Shown here: piece after piece, positions 26,347-33,613 of the stretch | How the letters are laid out: each line of letters starts with the position of its first letter | Numbering within the stretch: position 1 is the stretch's first letter | Source: Duganella callida | GTDB lineage: Bacteria > Pseudomonadota > Gammaproteobacteria > Burkholderiales > Burkholderiaceae_D | Assembly: GCF_004614165.1 (NCBI RefSeq) | Contig: NZ_SPVG01000260.1 | Span: forward strand, 1 to 64,000 | Direction of reading: 5' to 3' | Length of the DNA stretch: 64,000 bases | Notes under the pieces: model-generated | Seen by the model: the letters and a program-made list of their open reading frames with translations, nothing else | Databases searched by the model: none | Told to the model about the DNA's origin: nothing | Translations under genes and position numbers: made by a program

Positions 26347-27126
26347 TCAATCCCATTTGCGCACCAGCCGTTCCAGCTCGCCTTTCTTTTCCAGCGCAAA
26401 TAACGCACGAGCGAGCCGTTCGCTGACACGGCTGTCCAGCTGTTTGCTGGCGGCAAAGTATAACTTGGCGCTGTACATCACCTGCGGCAGGATTTTGATT
26501 TTATCGGCGGTGCCGGTGCGCTCCAGCAGCTGGTGCAGGCCGGGGCCGCGGTGGAAGTACAGGCGGCCGCGGCCGGCCAGCAGCTTTTGCAGATTGAGTT
26601 CCTGCTGGGCGGCGCTGGCGTCCACATGCAGATTGCTGATGGCGGCCAGGATTTCAGCGGCGGCGAAGCCGCGGCTGATCAGCACCACGTCGTCCGGGCC
26701 CAGCTTGCGCACGTCGTTCCAGCCGTTGATGACGATGTGGTCGTCGGCGCGCACGAGGAAGTGATAGTCGATGTTGAGCAGCGGCGGGCCGATATAGTTG
26801 AAGCGCTTCTCGCGCTCCGGCGTGCGCTGGATGGCGCACTGCACGTCCTCGACGCCGGTTTCCAGCTCGGAATAGGCGCGGATCAGCGGCTTCCAGCGCT
26901 GGTCGCCGACAAAGCGCAGCCCGGGATCGACCCGTTCGACGGCGCGCATGATGTCGATGCAGAGGCCGGTGATGCGGTCGCCGGCCGGGACAAATTTGGG
27001 CTCGGTGCCCTCCTGCGCGGCGGTGCGCAGCTGGATCGGCGGCGCGGGCGGCGCCGCGTGGGCCAGCGAGACACAGCACCACGCCGCCGCCAGCCATCCG
27101 CGCCTGCTGCTAGACCAACCCCGCAT
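26347..27126 (-). CDS. Periplasmic substrate-binding-domain protein (paralogue 2)
   Basis: Predicted 259 aa. Signal peptide about 1-25 (WLAAAWCCVSLAHAA). Shares with its downstream neighbour AAQEGTEPKFVPAG, GLCIDIMRAVERVDPG, NDVRKLGP, the NLQKLLAGRGRLYFHR segment and a KKGELERLVRKWD end, so the two arose by tandem duplication and then diverged. The fold is that of amino-acid-binding SBP_bac_3 proteins. It is separated from paralogue 1 by only 8 bases and they are one operon. The gene starts near the tRNA-Lys gene. Ligand and partner are unknown. Confidence 0.75.
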   Translation of the reverse strand: MRGWSSSRRGWLAAAWCCVSLAHAAPPAPPIQLRTAAQEGTEPKFVPAGDRITGLCIDIMRAVERVDPGLRFVGDQRWKPLIRAYSELETGVEDVQCAIQRTPEREKRFNYIGPPLLNIDYHFLVRADDHIVINGWNDVRKLGPDDVVLISRGFAAAEILAAISNLHVDASAAQQELNLQKLLAGRGRLYFHRGPGLHQLLERTGTADKIKILPQVMYSAKLYFAASKQLDSRVSERLARALFALEKKGELERLVRKWD

Positions 27127-27243
27127 ATCATCCCCAAAGACCGGCGTCCCGCGCCCACGGGCGCTAGCTTACACCAGCAGTCCCGTGCAACGCGTACAGG
27201 CGAAAAAAAAGCTTCCGGTCTGGAAGCTTTTTCTGGAATTCGG

Positions 27244-27319
27244 TGGTAGGCCGTGCGGGATTCGAACCTGCGACCAACGGATTAAAAGTCCGCTGCTCTA
27301 CCAGCTGAGCTAACGACCC
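27244..27319 (-). tRNA. tRNA-Lys (UUU)
   Basis: Reading the minus strand, a full cloverleaf is seen: acceptor GGGTCGT paired with ACGGCCT, D-arm AGCTCAGCTGGTAGAGC, anticodon loop CTTTTAA (anticodon TTT), T-loop TTCGAAT, and an encoded CCA. The acceptor includes two G-U pairs (first pair G1-U72 and U4-G69), and the T-stem has an A-C mismatch at its third pair, which is more irregular than usual for this tRNA. Confidence 0.9.
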
Positions 27320-27370
27320 CCGAAAGAGGCCGTATTATATACAGCTCTCCACCAATCTGCAAAGCATTTT

Positions 27371-29167
27371 TTACTTCATGCCCTGGGCGGCAGTGACCTT
27401 CAGCACTTCGTCGGCGGTGGTCACGCCTTCGGCGATCTTCAGGGCGCCGGCGATGCGCAGCGGCTTCATGCCGTCGGCGATGCTCTGGCGGCGCAGGGCG
27501 TTGATGTCGGTCTGCTCGCGGATCTGGGTGCTGAACGCTGCGGTCACCGTCAGCAGTTCGTACAGGCCGGTGCGGCCGCGGTAGCCGGTCTGGCGGCATT
27601 CGGGACAGCCGACCGGCTTGTACACCTGCGCCGGCTTGGGCAGTTGCGCCTCGCCGGCCAGGCTGTGCCAGATATCGTCGCTGAGCTCGCCGCTTTCCGC
27701 CTTGCAGTCTTGGCACAGGGTGCGCACCAGGCGCTGCGCCATGATGCCGATCAGCGTCGCCTCCAGCAGATAGTAGGGCACGCCCAGTTCCAGCAGGCGC
27801 ATCACGGCCGACGGCGCATCGTTGGTGTGCAGGGTGGACAGCACCAGGTGGCCGGTCAGCGCCGCCTGGATCGCCATCTCGGCCGTGGCCAGGTCGCGGA
27901 TCTCGCCGACCATGATGATGTCCGGGTCTTGCCGCATCAGCGCGCGCACGCCGTCGGCAAACGACAGCTCGATGCCGGGCTGCACCTGCATCTGGTTGAA
28001 GGCCGGTTCCACCATCTCGATCGGGTCTTCCACCGTGCAGACGTTGACCTCGGAAGTGGCCAGCGCCTTCAGCGTGGTGTACAGGGTGGTGGTCTTGCCC
28101 GAGCCGGTCGGGCCGGTGACCAGGATGATGCCGTGCGGACGCTGGGTCAGCGCATCCCAGCGCTGCGCGTCGTCGAGCGGGAAGCCGAGTTCCGGCAGGG
28201 TCTTGACCACCACTTCGGGATCGAAGATGCGCATCACCAGCTTTTCGCCGAAGGCGGTCGGCAGCGTCGACAGGCGCAGCTCCACCTCCTGGCCGCCGGC
28301 GGTGCGGGTCTTGATGCGGCCGTCCTGCGGGCGGCGCTTCTCGATCACGTCCATGCGCCCCAGCAGCTTGATGCGCGCGGTCATGGCGATCATCACCACC
28401 GCCGGCACCTGATAGACCTGGTGCAGCACGCCATCGATGCGGAAGCGGATCGCCGCCATGTCGCGCTTGGGCTCGAGGTGGATGTCGGAGGCGCGCTGCT
28501 CGAACGCGTACTGCCACAGCCAGTCGACGATGTTGATCACGTGCTGGTCGTTGGCGTCGACCTGCTTGTTGGTCTTGCCCAGTTCGACCAGCTGCTCGAA
28601 ATTATTGCGCAGCGTCAGGTCGTTGGCGCTGGACTTGTTGGCCTTCTTGATCGACTTGGCCAGGCTGAAGAACTGCGAGGTGTATTGCGCGATGTCGAGC
28701 GGATTGGCGATCACGCGCTTGACCATGCGGCGCGAGATCTTGGCGATCTCCGCTTCCCACTCGTGCGCGCAGGGATCGGCGGTGGCCACCACCAGCGTGT
28801 CGGCGCTCAGCTCCACCGGCAGGATGTTGAAGCGCGCCGCGTAGCTGGCCGACATCACATCGGCCACGCGGGTGAAATCGATTTTCAGCGGATCGATGCG
28901 GATGAAGGGCAGGCCGACGCGCTGCGCCAGCCATTCGCACAGCGCGTCCAGGGTCAGCAGCTTGTGCGGCGGCTGCGCCGACAGCAGCTTGACGTGCGCC
29001 ACCGCGCTGAGCGGATGCATCGGGCCGCTGGTGTTCTTGAGGATGGCCTGGCTTTGCGCGTACAGCTCCTTGACCTCGGCCTTGCGCACCATGCCGTCGG
29101 CCAGCAGCCAGGTGTAGATCTGCTGCAGATCGAGCGGGGCCGCCTTGCTCGCGTGGGGGAGGTTCAT
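27371..29167 (-). CDS. GspE/PilB-family secretion or pilus ATPase
   Basis: Predicted 598 aa. An N-terminal GspE domain (about 60-165) precedes the ATPase core: Walker A GPTGSGKTTT (K358), Asp box and Walker B in DIIMVGEIRD, His box TGHLVLSTLHTNDA, and a zinc-type CQDC...CPEC pair in the C-terminal insertion, as in PilB/GspE. It powers assembly of type IV pili or type II secretion pseudopili from the cytosol. No other pilus or secretion gene is in the window, so which machine it serves is open. It lies 26 bp downstream of the SpeE-like gene on the same strand, and tRNA-Lys follows its stop. Confidence 0.92.
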   Translation of the reverse strand: MNLPHASKAAPLDLQQIYTWLLADGMVRKAEVKELYAQSQAILKNTSGPMHPLSAVAHVKLLSAQPPHKLLTLDALCEWLAQRVGLPFIRIDPLKIDFTRVADVMSASYAARFNILPVELSADTLVVATADPCAHEWEAEIAKISRRMVKRVIANPLDIAQYTSQFFSLAKSIKKANKSSANDLTLRNNFEQLVELGKTNKQVDANDQHVINIVDWLWQYAFEQRASDIHLEPKRDMAAIRFRIDGVLHQVYQVPAVVMIAMTARIKLLGRMDVIEKRRPQDGRIKTRTAGGQEVELRLSTLPTAFGEKLVMRIFDPEVVVKTLPELGFPLDDAQRWDALTQRPHGIILVTGPTGSGKTTTLYTTLKALATSEVNVCTVEDPIEMVEPAFNQMQVQPGIELSFADGVRALMRQDPDIIMVGEIRDLATAEMAIQAALTGHLVLSTLHTNDAPSAVMRLLELGVPYYLLEATLIGIMAQRLVRTLCQDCKAESGELSDDIWHSLAGEAQLPKPAQVYKPVGCPECRQTGYRGRTGLYELLTVTAAFSTQIREQTDINALRRQSIADGMKPLRIAGALKIAEGVTTADEVLKVTAAQGMK

Positions 29168-29193
29168 GGTTGCGGCCCGCCTTTCCGTCAGGG

Positions 29194-29997
29194 TTAGAGG
29201 CCCGCCGCGATCCCTTTGATCCAGGACTTGGCCGGCAATTTGGTGTCGGCGACGATCTGTGCCGCCCGCGTCTTCAGCGCCTCGAGGTCAATCTCGCGCG
29301 CGCGTTTGAAGGCGATGGCGACCACATTACCATCATGCACCTGCGGCAGGCAAATCACCTGCGCGAAGGCGAACTTCATGGCCTTCAGATTGCGAGCGTA
29401 GCTCGGGTGGTCGCCGAACAGATTGACGGTCATCACACCGTCTGCGCACAGGACTTGATTGCAGGCCTGGTAGAACTCCGGCGTGTCGAGCACCGGGCCG
29501 CGCGCGGTGGCGTCGTACAAGTCTACCTGCAGCGCATCGAGCGTGTCGGCGTTGGCCTTGTCGTGGACGAAGTCGAGCGCATCCATTTCCAGCACCTGCA
29601 GGCGCTCATCGTCGGGCGGCAGCTTGAACATGGACGCGCAGATGGCGATCACCGACGGATTCAGCTCCACCGCCGTGACCTGCGCCTGCGGGAAGGTGGC
29701 GTAGCAGAACTTGGTCAGCGCGGCCGTGCCTAGGCCGAGCTGGGCGATGCGCCGCGGCTGCTCCACCCACAGCATCCAGGCCATCATCTGCTGCGCGTAT
29801 TCGAGTTCCGGCCAGTTGGGCTTGCGGATGCGCATGGCGCCCTGGACCCACTCCGTGCCGAAATGCAGATAGCGTACGCCATCGCTTTCCGACAGGGTCA
29901 CCGGCGCATATTTCGGCTTGCGGGTCTTGGCCGGCGCCGGCGCCGCAGCGCGGCGCGACGATTCTTCTTTTTCGATGGATTTACGTTTGATCAGCAT
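29194..29997 (-). CDS. Spermidine-synthase-like methyltransferase-fold protein
   Basis: Predicted 267 aa from the ATG at 29997 (an ATG at 30006 would add three residues). A basic N-terminal tail (LIKRKSIEKEES) precedes a SpeE-like Rossmann domain: IAQLGLGTAALTKF, AVELNPSVIAIC, LEMDALDFV, then VDLYDATARGPVLDTPEFY. The family fold is clear, but the usual GGGDG-type motif is replaced by QLGLG and the second catalytic Asp region differs, so aminopropyl transfer is not assured. Proteins like this are widespread in betaproteobacteria and usually annotated as spermidine synthase. It seems to be co-transcribed with the downstream ATPase gene. Confidence 0.72.
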   Translation of the reverse strand: MLIKRKSIEKEESSRRAAAPAPAKTRKPKYAPVTLSESDGVRYLHFGTEWVQGAMRIRKPNWPELEYAQQMMAWMLWVEQPRRIAQLGLGTAALTKFCYATFPQAQVTAVELNPSVIAICASMFKLPPDDERLQVLEMDALDFVHDKANADTLDALQVDLYDATARGPVLDTPEFYQACNQVLCADGVMTVNLFGDHPSYARNLKAMKFAFAQVICLPQVHDGNVVAIAFKRAREIDLEALKTRAAQIVADTKLPAKSWIKGIAAGL

Positions 29998-30011
29998 GGG
30001 ATGCATTATCT

Positions 30012-30043
30012 GAAAACAACAATGCCGGCGCAAGGCCGGCATT
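30012..30043 (-). terminator. Probable terminator of the glycine-zipper gene
   Basis: AATGCCGGC and GCCGGCATT form a 9-bp stem with a 5-base loop. Read on the minus strand it is followed by GTTGTTTTC, a weak T-tract, which suits transcription coming from the glycine-zipper gene through repeat copy 2. Confidence 0.55.
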
Positions 30044-30050
30044 GCAAGCA

Positions 30051-30144
30051 AATCCGGGGTCAGTTCTGCCAATCGCACACGGGCTGTGCCGTAGCGAGCG
30101 CTACGGCACAGCCCGTGTGCGATTGGCAGAACTGACCCCGGATT
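30051..30144. repeat. GGGGTCAG palindrome, copy 2 (94 bp)
   Basis: Two perfect 46-base arms around a 2-base AG centre. The inner 86 bp match copy 1 except at one compensated C-G/G-C pair (30086 with 30109) and one centre base. It begins 4 bases after the stop of the glycine-zipper gene (minus strand). Confidence 0.9.
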
Positions 30145-30148
30145 GATA

Positions 30149-30670
30149 TCAGCGCTGGGCTGGTTCGACCACCACGCGCAGGCGCACGCGCTCGCCCGGG
30201 TCGTAGGACATCAGGCTGGTGTAGTTGCGGCCACGGTAGTCGTAGGTCACTTCGTAGCCCGAGGTGCGCGATTCCCAGTGGTCGACGGTGCGGCATTGTT
30301 TGACCGCCTGGTCGCTCACCGGACCGCTGTTCGGGGTGTTGGCGTTGTCGACGCGGTCGCCGACCAGGGCGCCGGCAATGGCGCCGGCCGCGGTGGCTAC
30401 CGAGCGGCCCGAGCCGCCGCCGATCTGGTTACCGGCCAGGCCACCCACCAGGCCGCCGACGATGGCGCCGCCGACACTGCGCTGCGGCGCCGGCTGCTGT
30501 ACCTGCACATATTCGGTACGGCATTCCTGGCGTGGACGGTTGACTTGTTCCACCTGCGGGCGCACGCTCACCACGCGGCCGAAATCTTCAAAATCCGCAC
30601 CCTGGGCCTGGGCCAGCGGCAGGGCGCCTACGCTCAACAGTGCTGCGATCAGTTTGGCTTGCAAGTTCAT
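30149..30670 (-). CDS. Glycine-zipper 2TM-domain envelope protein
   Basis: Predicted 173 aa. Signal peptide about 1-22 (ALLSVGALPLAQAQ). The core glycine zipper is GGAIVGGLVGGLAGNQIGGG followed by a second GAIAGALVGDRVD segment, the two-helix zipper of the SlyB/17-kDa antigen group. The C-terminus is a small beta domain (YEVTYDYRGRNYTSLMSYDPG). Such proteins sit in the envelope and support outer-membrane integrity. There is no lipobox cysteine, so it is not a classic SlyB lipoprotein. The upstream 400 bp is AT-richer and gene-poor. Confidence 0.82.
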   Translation of the reverse strand: MNLQAKLIAALLSVGALPLAQAQGADFEDFGRVVSVRPQVEQVNRPRQECRTEYVQVQQPAPQRSVGGAIVGGLVGGLAGNQIGGGSGRSVATAAGAIAGALVGDRVDNANTPNSGPVSDQAVKQCRTVDHWESRTSGYEVTYDYRGRNYTSLMSYDPGERVRLRVVVEPAQR

Positions 30671-31069
30671 GAGATACCTCGTTCTGGTTCAGGGTGTCTA
30701 TCAGACGAATTCTGATATTGCATGGTATGTATGGTAATCCGGCGGCACCAAGGCGACTAGTGCCCGACAGGTATCTGTGGCAACAAATTGTAACAGCAGG
30801 CCAGTTTGCCTGCCGCTTTCAAAGGGTAGACCCAATTGTGCCGATTTGGCCCCTAAATCCTTTAAAAAGCTTCTGTTTTTAACAAATATTGCGTTAGACA
30901 TCACATACGTGTTGATCTGGGAGGAACAACACGTTACCCTAATAAGCGTATGGGATTCAGAAACACATGAATCAACCATGGCCAGCGCCGACCCGCCAGC
31001 CATGTTTAGTGGACAGGTGCTCAAATTATTTACTCATTAATTCACAAGATAGGCACGCACAACAGCAAA
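30671..31069. other. AT-rich 399-bp interval without a supported gene
   Basis: This interval is visibly poorer in GC than its surroundings. Open frames on both strands have no ribosome site, non-native codon use and no family resemblance. A 20-codon frame at 30978-31040 (MASADPPAM..., ending FTH) is too short to call. It must hold the promoter of the minus-strand glycine-zipper gene and probably that of the plus-strand barstar gene; I see no convincing -35/-10 pair for either. It may be a scar of lost foreign DNA. Confidence 0.4.
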
Positions 31070-31507
31070 GTGGACACACCGTACACACCAGGTCAAATTG
31101 AGGGAAACGAGAGCTTGCTGGCCAGCGTGCCGCCGAATCTGGTGCAGTCGATCCGGGCCTTTCGCGTCGGTGAACTGCAGGAAGAGGCCGCCCGGTTGGG
31201 GCAGCACTTCCTGTACGCGCACTGCATCGCCGGTGCTACCAAGCAACAGGTGATGGGCATCATCTCGGAGTCGTTCCTGTTTCCCAAAGGGGTAGGCAAG
31301 AATTTCGACGGGCTGCGCGAGACGCTGACCGAGACCATGGCCAAGGCCGGCGAGCAGCCCGGTTTTCTGGTTGTGCTGGAACAATTGCCAAACGCCCAGA
31401 AATTTGACAAGGAAGCACGGGAAACCCTGCTGGACGTGTTCCGCGACGCCGCCGATTACTGGGCCGACAAGAAAGTGCCGTTCCGGGTGTTTTACTCGTT
31501 CGAGTAA
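31070..31507 (+). CDS. Barstar-family ribonuclease inhibitor, orphan
   Basis: Predicted 145 aa with a GTG start at 31070 (no ATG is available in frame and the ribosome site is poor, so the start is uncertain). The barstar core is seen in KQQVMGIISESFLFPKGVGK, then NFDGLRETLTE and the terminal VPFRVFYSFE strand; the N-terminal 35 residues are an extension. Barstar proteins bind and block barnase-type RNases. No barnase or other toxin gene is within the window, so it may protect against a toxin from other cells, inhibit an RNase encoded elsewhere, or do another job. The first codons are less GC-biased than the rest. Confidence 0.78.
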   Translation: MDTPYTPGQIEGNESLLASVPPNLVQSIRAFRVGELQEEAARLGQHFLYAHCIAGATKQQVMGIISESFLFPKGVGKNFDGLRETLTETMAKAGEQPGFLVVLEQLPNAQKFDKEARETLLDVFRDAADYWADKKVPFRVFYSFE

Positions 31508-31630
31508 GCCCGCGGCCTGCCGCGCTCCGGCGCGGCGGGGTATCCAGCGTCCGCGCTGGCCCTGCTGCATTGCAACAATCCTTGCCTTTCGGTGGTCCGG
31601 CGACCCCAAGACGAGGTACAATGCCGGGTT

Positions 31631-32239
31631 ATGAAAAATATCGTCATCCTGATTTCCGGTCGCGGCAGCAATATGGAAGCGATCGTCCATGCGCTCGAGA
31701 ACGAGCGCTGGCCCGCGCGCATTGCCGCCGTCATCAGCAACCGCGCCGACGCCGCCGGCCTGGCGTTTGCCGCTGAACACGGAATCGCCACCGCCGTGGT
31801 GGCCAACAAGGAGTACGCCAGCCGCGCCGAATTCGACGCCGCGCTGCAGACCGTGATCGACGGCTATGCGCCCGACCTGGTGGTGCTGGCCGGTTTCATG
31901 CGCATCCTGACCGAGCCGTTCGTCGCGCACTACGCCGGCCGCATGCTGAACATCCATCCGTCGCTGCTGCCGCTGTTCCCGGGCCTGGCGACGCATGCGC
32001 AGGCGCTCGCCGCCAAGGTGGCGGAACATGGCGCGACGGTGCATTTCGTAACGGCCGAACTCGACCATGGCCCGATGGTGCTGCAGGCGTCCGTGCCTGT
32101 GCTGCCGGACGATACGGTCGAAACCCTGTCGGCACGCGTGCTGCAACAGGAGCATGTCATCTATCCGCGCGCGGTGCGCTGGTTCGTGGAAGACAGGCTG
32201 ACCATCACGCAGGGCACGGTCCAGGTGGACCACAGTTAA
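31631..32239 (+). CDS. purN: Phosphoribosylglycinamide formyltransferase
   Basis: Predicted 202 aa from the ATG at 31631. Folate-dependent formyltransferase marks: ILISGRGSNMEA at the N-terminus, GFMRILTEPFV, the active-site asparagine/histidine in MLNIHPSLLPLFPG (N and H catalytic), and the aspartate in VTAELDHGP. It formylates GAR in step three of purine synthesis using 10-formyl-THF. Length equals the usual about 200-215 aa. It is followed 15 bp later by the RNA methyltransferase gene, with AAAGGAA between, so they share an operon. Confidence 0.96.
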   Translation: MKNIVILISGRGSNMEAIVHALENERWPARIAAVISNRADAAGLAFAAEHGIATAVVANKEYASRAEFDAALQTVIDGYAPDLVVLAGFMRILTEPFVAHYAGRMLNIHPSLLPLFPGLATHAQALAAKVAEHGATVHFVTAELDHGPMVLQASVPVLPDDTVETLSARVLQQEHVIYPRAVRWFVEDRLTITQGTVQVDHS

Positions 32240-32254
32240 ACGAAAAGGAATTCC

Positions 32255-33544
32255 ATGAGATTGCCACCAGCGATACTCGCCAACGCCGAAGAAGTGTTGC
32301 GCGAGATTTTGCGCTTTGCCGCGCCGGCCGACACCACCCTGTCGCGCTATTTCAAAGACCATCCGCGCCTGGGCGGCCGCGAACGCGGCGCCATTGCCGA
32401 GTGCATCTATAACGTACTGCGCAATAAAAACTTTTACACCGATTTCTCCGAGCAGGGCGGCGGCGCCACCATGCGCCGGCTGACCCTGCTGGGCATGAGC
32501 GACGCGGTCGGCCTGGAATCGCTGGGCGGCGTCACAGCCGACGAAGCGGCCTGGGTGCAGGGCATCATGGCGGTGGATCGCAAGCTGATGCACAAGTCCA
32601 GCCGCTCCAACATGCCGAAATGGCTGTTCGAGAAGCTGGTGGCGCAGTTCGGCGAGGAAGAAACGCTGGCGCTGGCCGACGGCATGAACCAGCCGGCGCC
32701 GCTGGACCTGCGCGTCAACGCGCTCAAGGACAATCGCGAGGCGGTGGTGGCCAAGCTGGCCGAGGCGCCGATCAAGGCCGAGCCGACGCCGTACGCGCCG
32801 CTGGGCCTGCGTATCCTGACCAAACCGGCCCTGCAGAATCTGCCGCTGTTCAAGGATGGCCACATCGAGGTGCAGGATGAGGGTAGCCAGATCCTGTCGG
32901 CGCTGGTCGGCGCCAAGCGCGGCGAAATGGTGGTGGATTTCTGCGCCGGCGCCGGCGGCAAGACGCTGTCGCTGGGCGCGACCATGCGCAACACCGGCCG
33001 TCTGTACGCGTTCGACGTGTCCGAGAAACGCCTGACCAAGCTGAAGCCGCGCCTGGCGCGCAGCGGTTTGTCGAACGTGCATCCGGTGGTGATCGCGCAC
33101 GAACGCGATGCCAAGATCAAACGCCTGGCCGGCAAGATCGACCGCGTGCTGGTCGACGCGCCATGCTCGGGCCTGGGCACGCTGCGCCGCAATCCGGACG
33201 TGAAATGGCGCCAGCAGCCGGGGGCCATCGCCGAGCTGCAAGCCAAGCAGGCGGCGATCCTGGACGGCGCCGCGCGCCTGGTGAAAGGCGGCGGCCGCCT
33301 GGTCTACGCCACCTGCTCGGTGCTGGAAGACGAGAACGACTTCATCGCCAAACAGTTCCTGGAGACCCACCCGGACTTCGAACTGGTGCCGATGAACAAG
33401 GCACTGGCCGAGCAGAAGATCGAGCTGGAGATGGGCGATTACCTGAAGCTGCTGCCGCACAAGCACCAGACCGACGGCTTCTTTGCCGCGGTGTTCGAGC
33501 GCAAGCCGATGCCGAAAAAAGCCAAGGAAGCGGAAGAAGAGTAA
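32255..33544 (+). CDS. RsmB/NOP-family RNA m5C methyltransferase
   Basis: Predicted 429 aa. The N-terminal third is a NusB-like RNA-binding helical domain (LRFAAPADTTLSRYF). The SAM domain shows VDFCAGAGGKTLSLG (SAM loop), the helper cysteine in VDAPCSGLGTLRRNPDVKW and the catalytic cysteine in YATCSVLEDEN. It makes 5-methylcytosine in RNA; by fold the most likely target is 16S rRNA C967 as in RsmB, but RsmF-like or tRNA targets cannot be ruled out. The tail is Lys/Glu-rich. It follows purN in an operon and ends at a terminator. Confidence 0.88.
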   Translation: MRLPPAILANAEEVLREILRFAAPADTTLSRYFKDHPRLGGRERGAIAECIYNVLRNKNFYTDFSEQGGGATMRRLTLLGMSDAVGLESLGGVTADEAAWVQGIMAVDRKLMHKSSRSNMPKWLFEKLVAQFGEEETLALADGMNQPAPLDLRVNALKDNREAVVAKLAEAPIKAEPTPYAPLGLRILTKPALQNLPLFKDGHIEVQDEGSQILSALVGAKRGEMVVDFCAGAGGKTLSLGATMRNTGRLYAFDVSEKRLTKLKPRLARSGLSNVHPVVIAHERDAKIKRLAGKIDRVLVDAPCSGLGTLRRNPDVKWRQQPGAIAELQAKQAAILDGAARLVKGGGRLVYATCSVLEDENDFIAKQFLETHPDFELVPMNKALAEQKIELEMGDYLKLLPHKHQTDGFFAAVFERKPMPKKAKEAEEE

Positions 33545-33550
33545 GTATGG

Positions 33551-33575
33551 AAAGCCGGGGTTCTCCCGGCTTTTT
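33551..33575 (+). terminator. Intrinsic terminator after the RNA methyltransferase gene
   Basis: AGCCGGG pairs with CCCGGCT across a 5-base loop with a run of five T residues. It separates the purN operon from the mechanosensitive channel gene. Confidence 0.85.
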
Positions 33576-33613
33576 GCTATGCTACGCACCTCGCTAACTC
33601 GGTAAGCAAAGCA

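Noticed and set aside
25553-27126. A complete amino acid ABC transporter locus
   Set aside because: Only binding proteins are present; no permease or ATPase is found on either side.
27244-27319. Site of an integrated element at tRNA-Lys
   Set aside because: No integrase, no second copy of the tRNA 3' end and no foreign gene block next to it.
30701-31024. Possible 107-aa gene on the minus strand of the AT-rich interval
   Set aside because: Cysteine-rich random-looking product, no start signal, overlaps regulatory sequence of the flanking genes.
30777-31040. Possible 87-aa gene in the AT-rich interval
   Set aside because: No ribosome site, no family resemblance and non-native codon use; probably non-coding.
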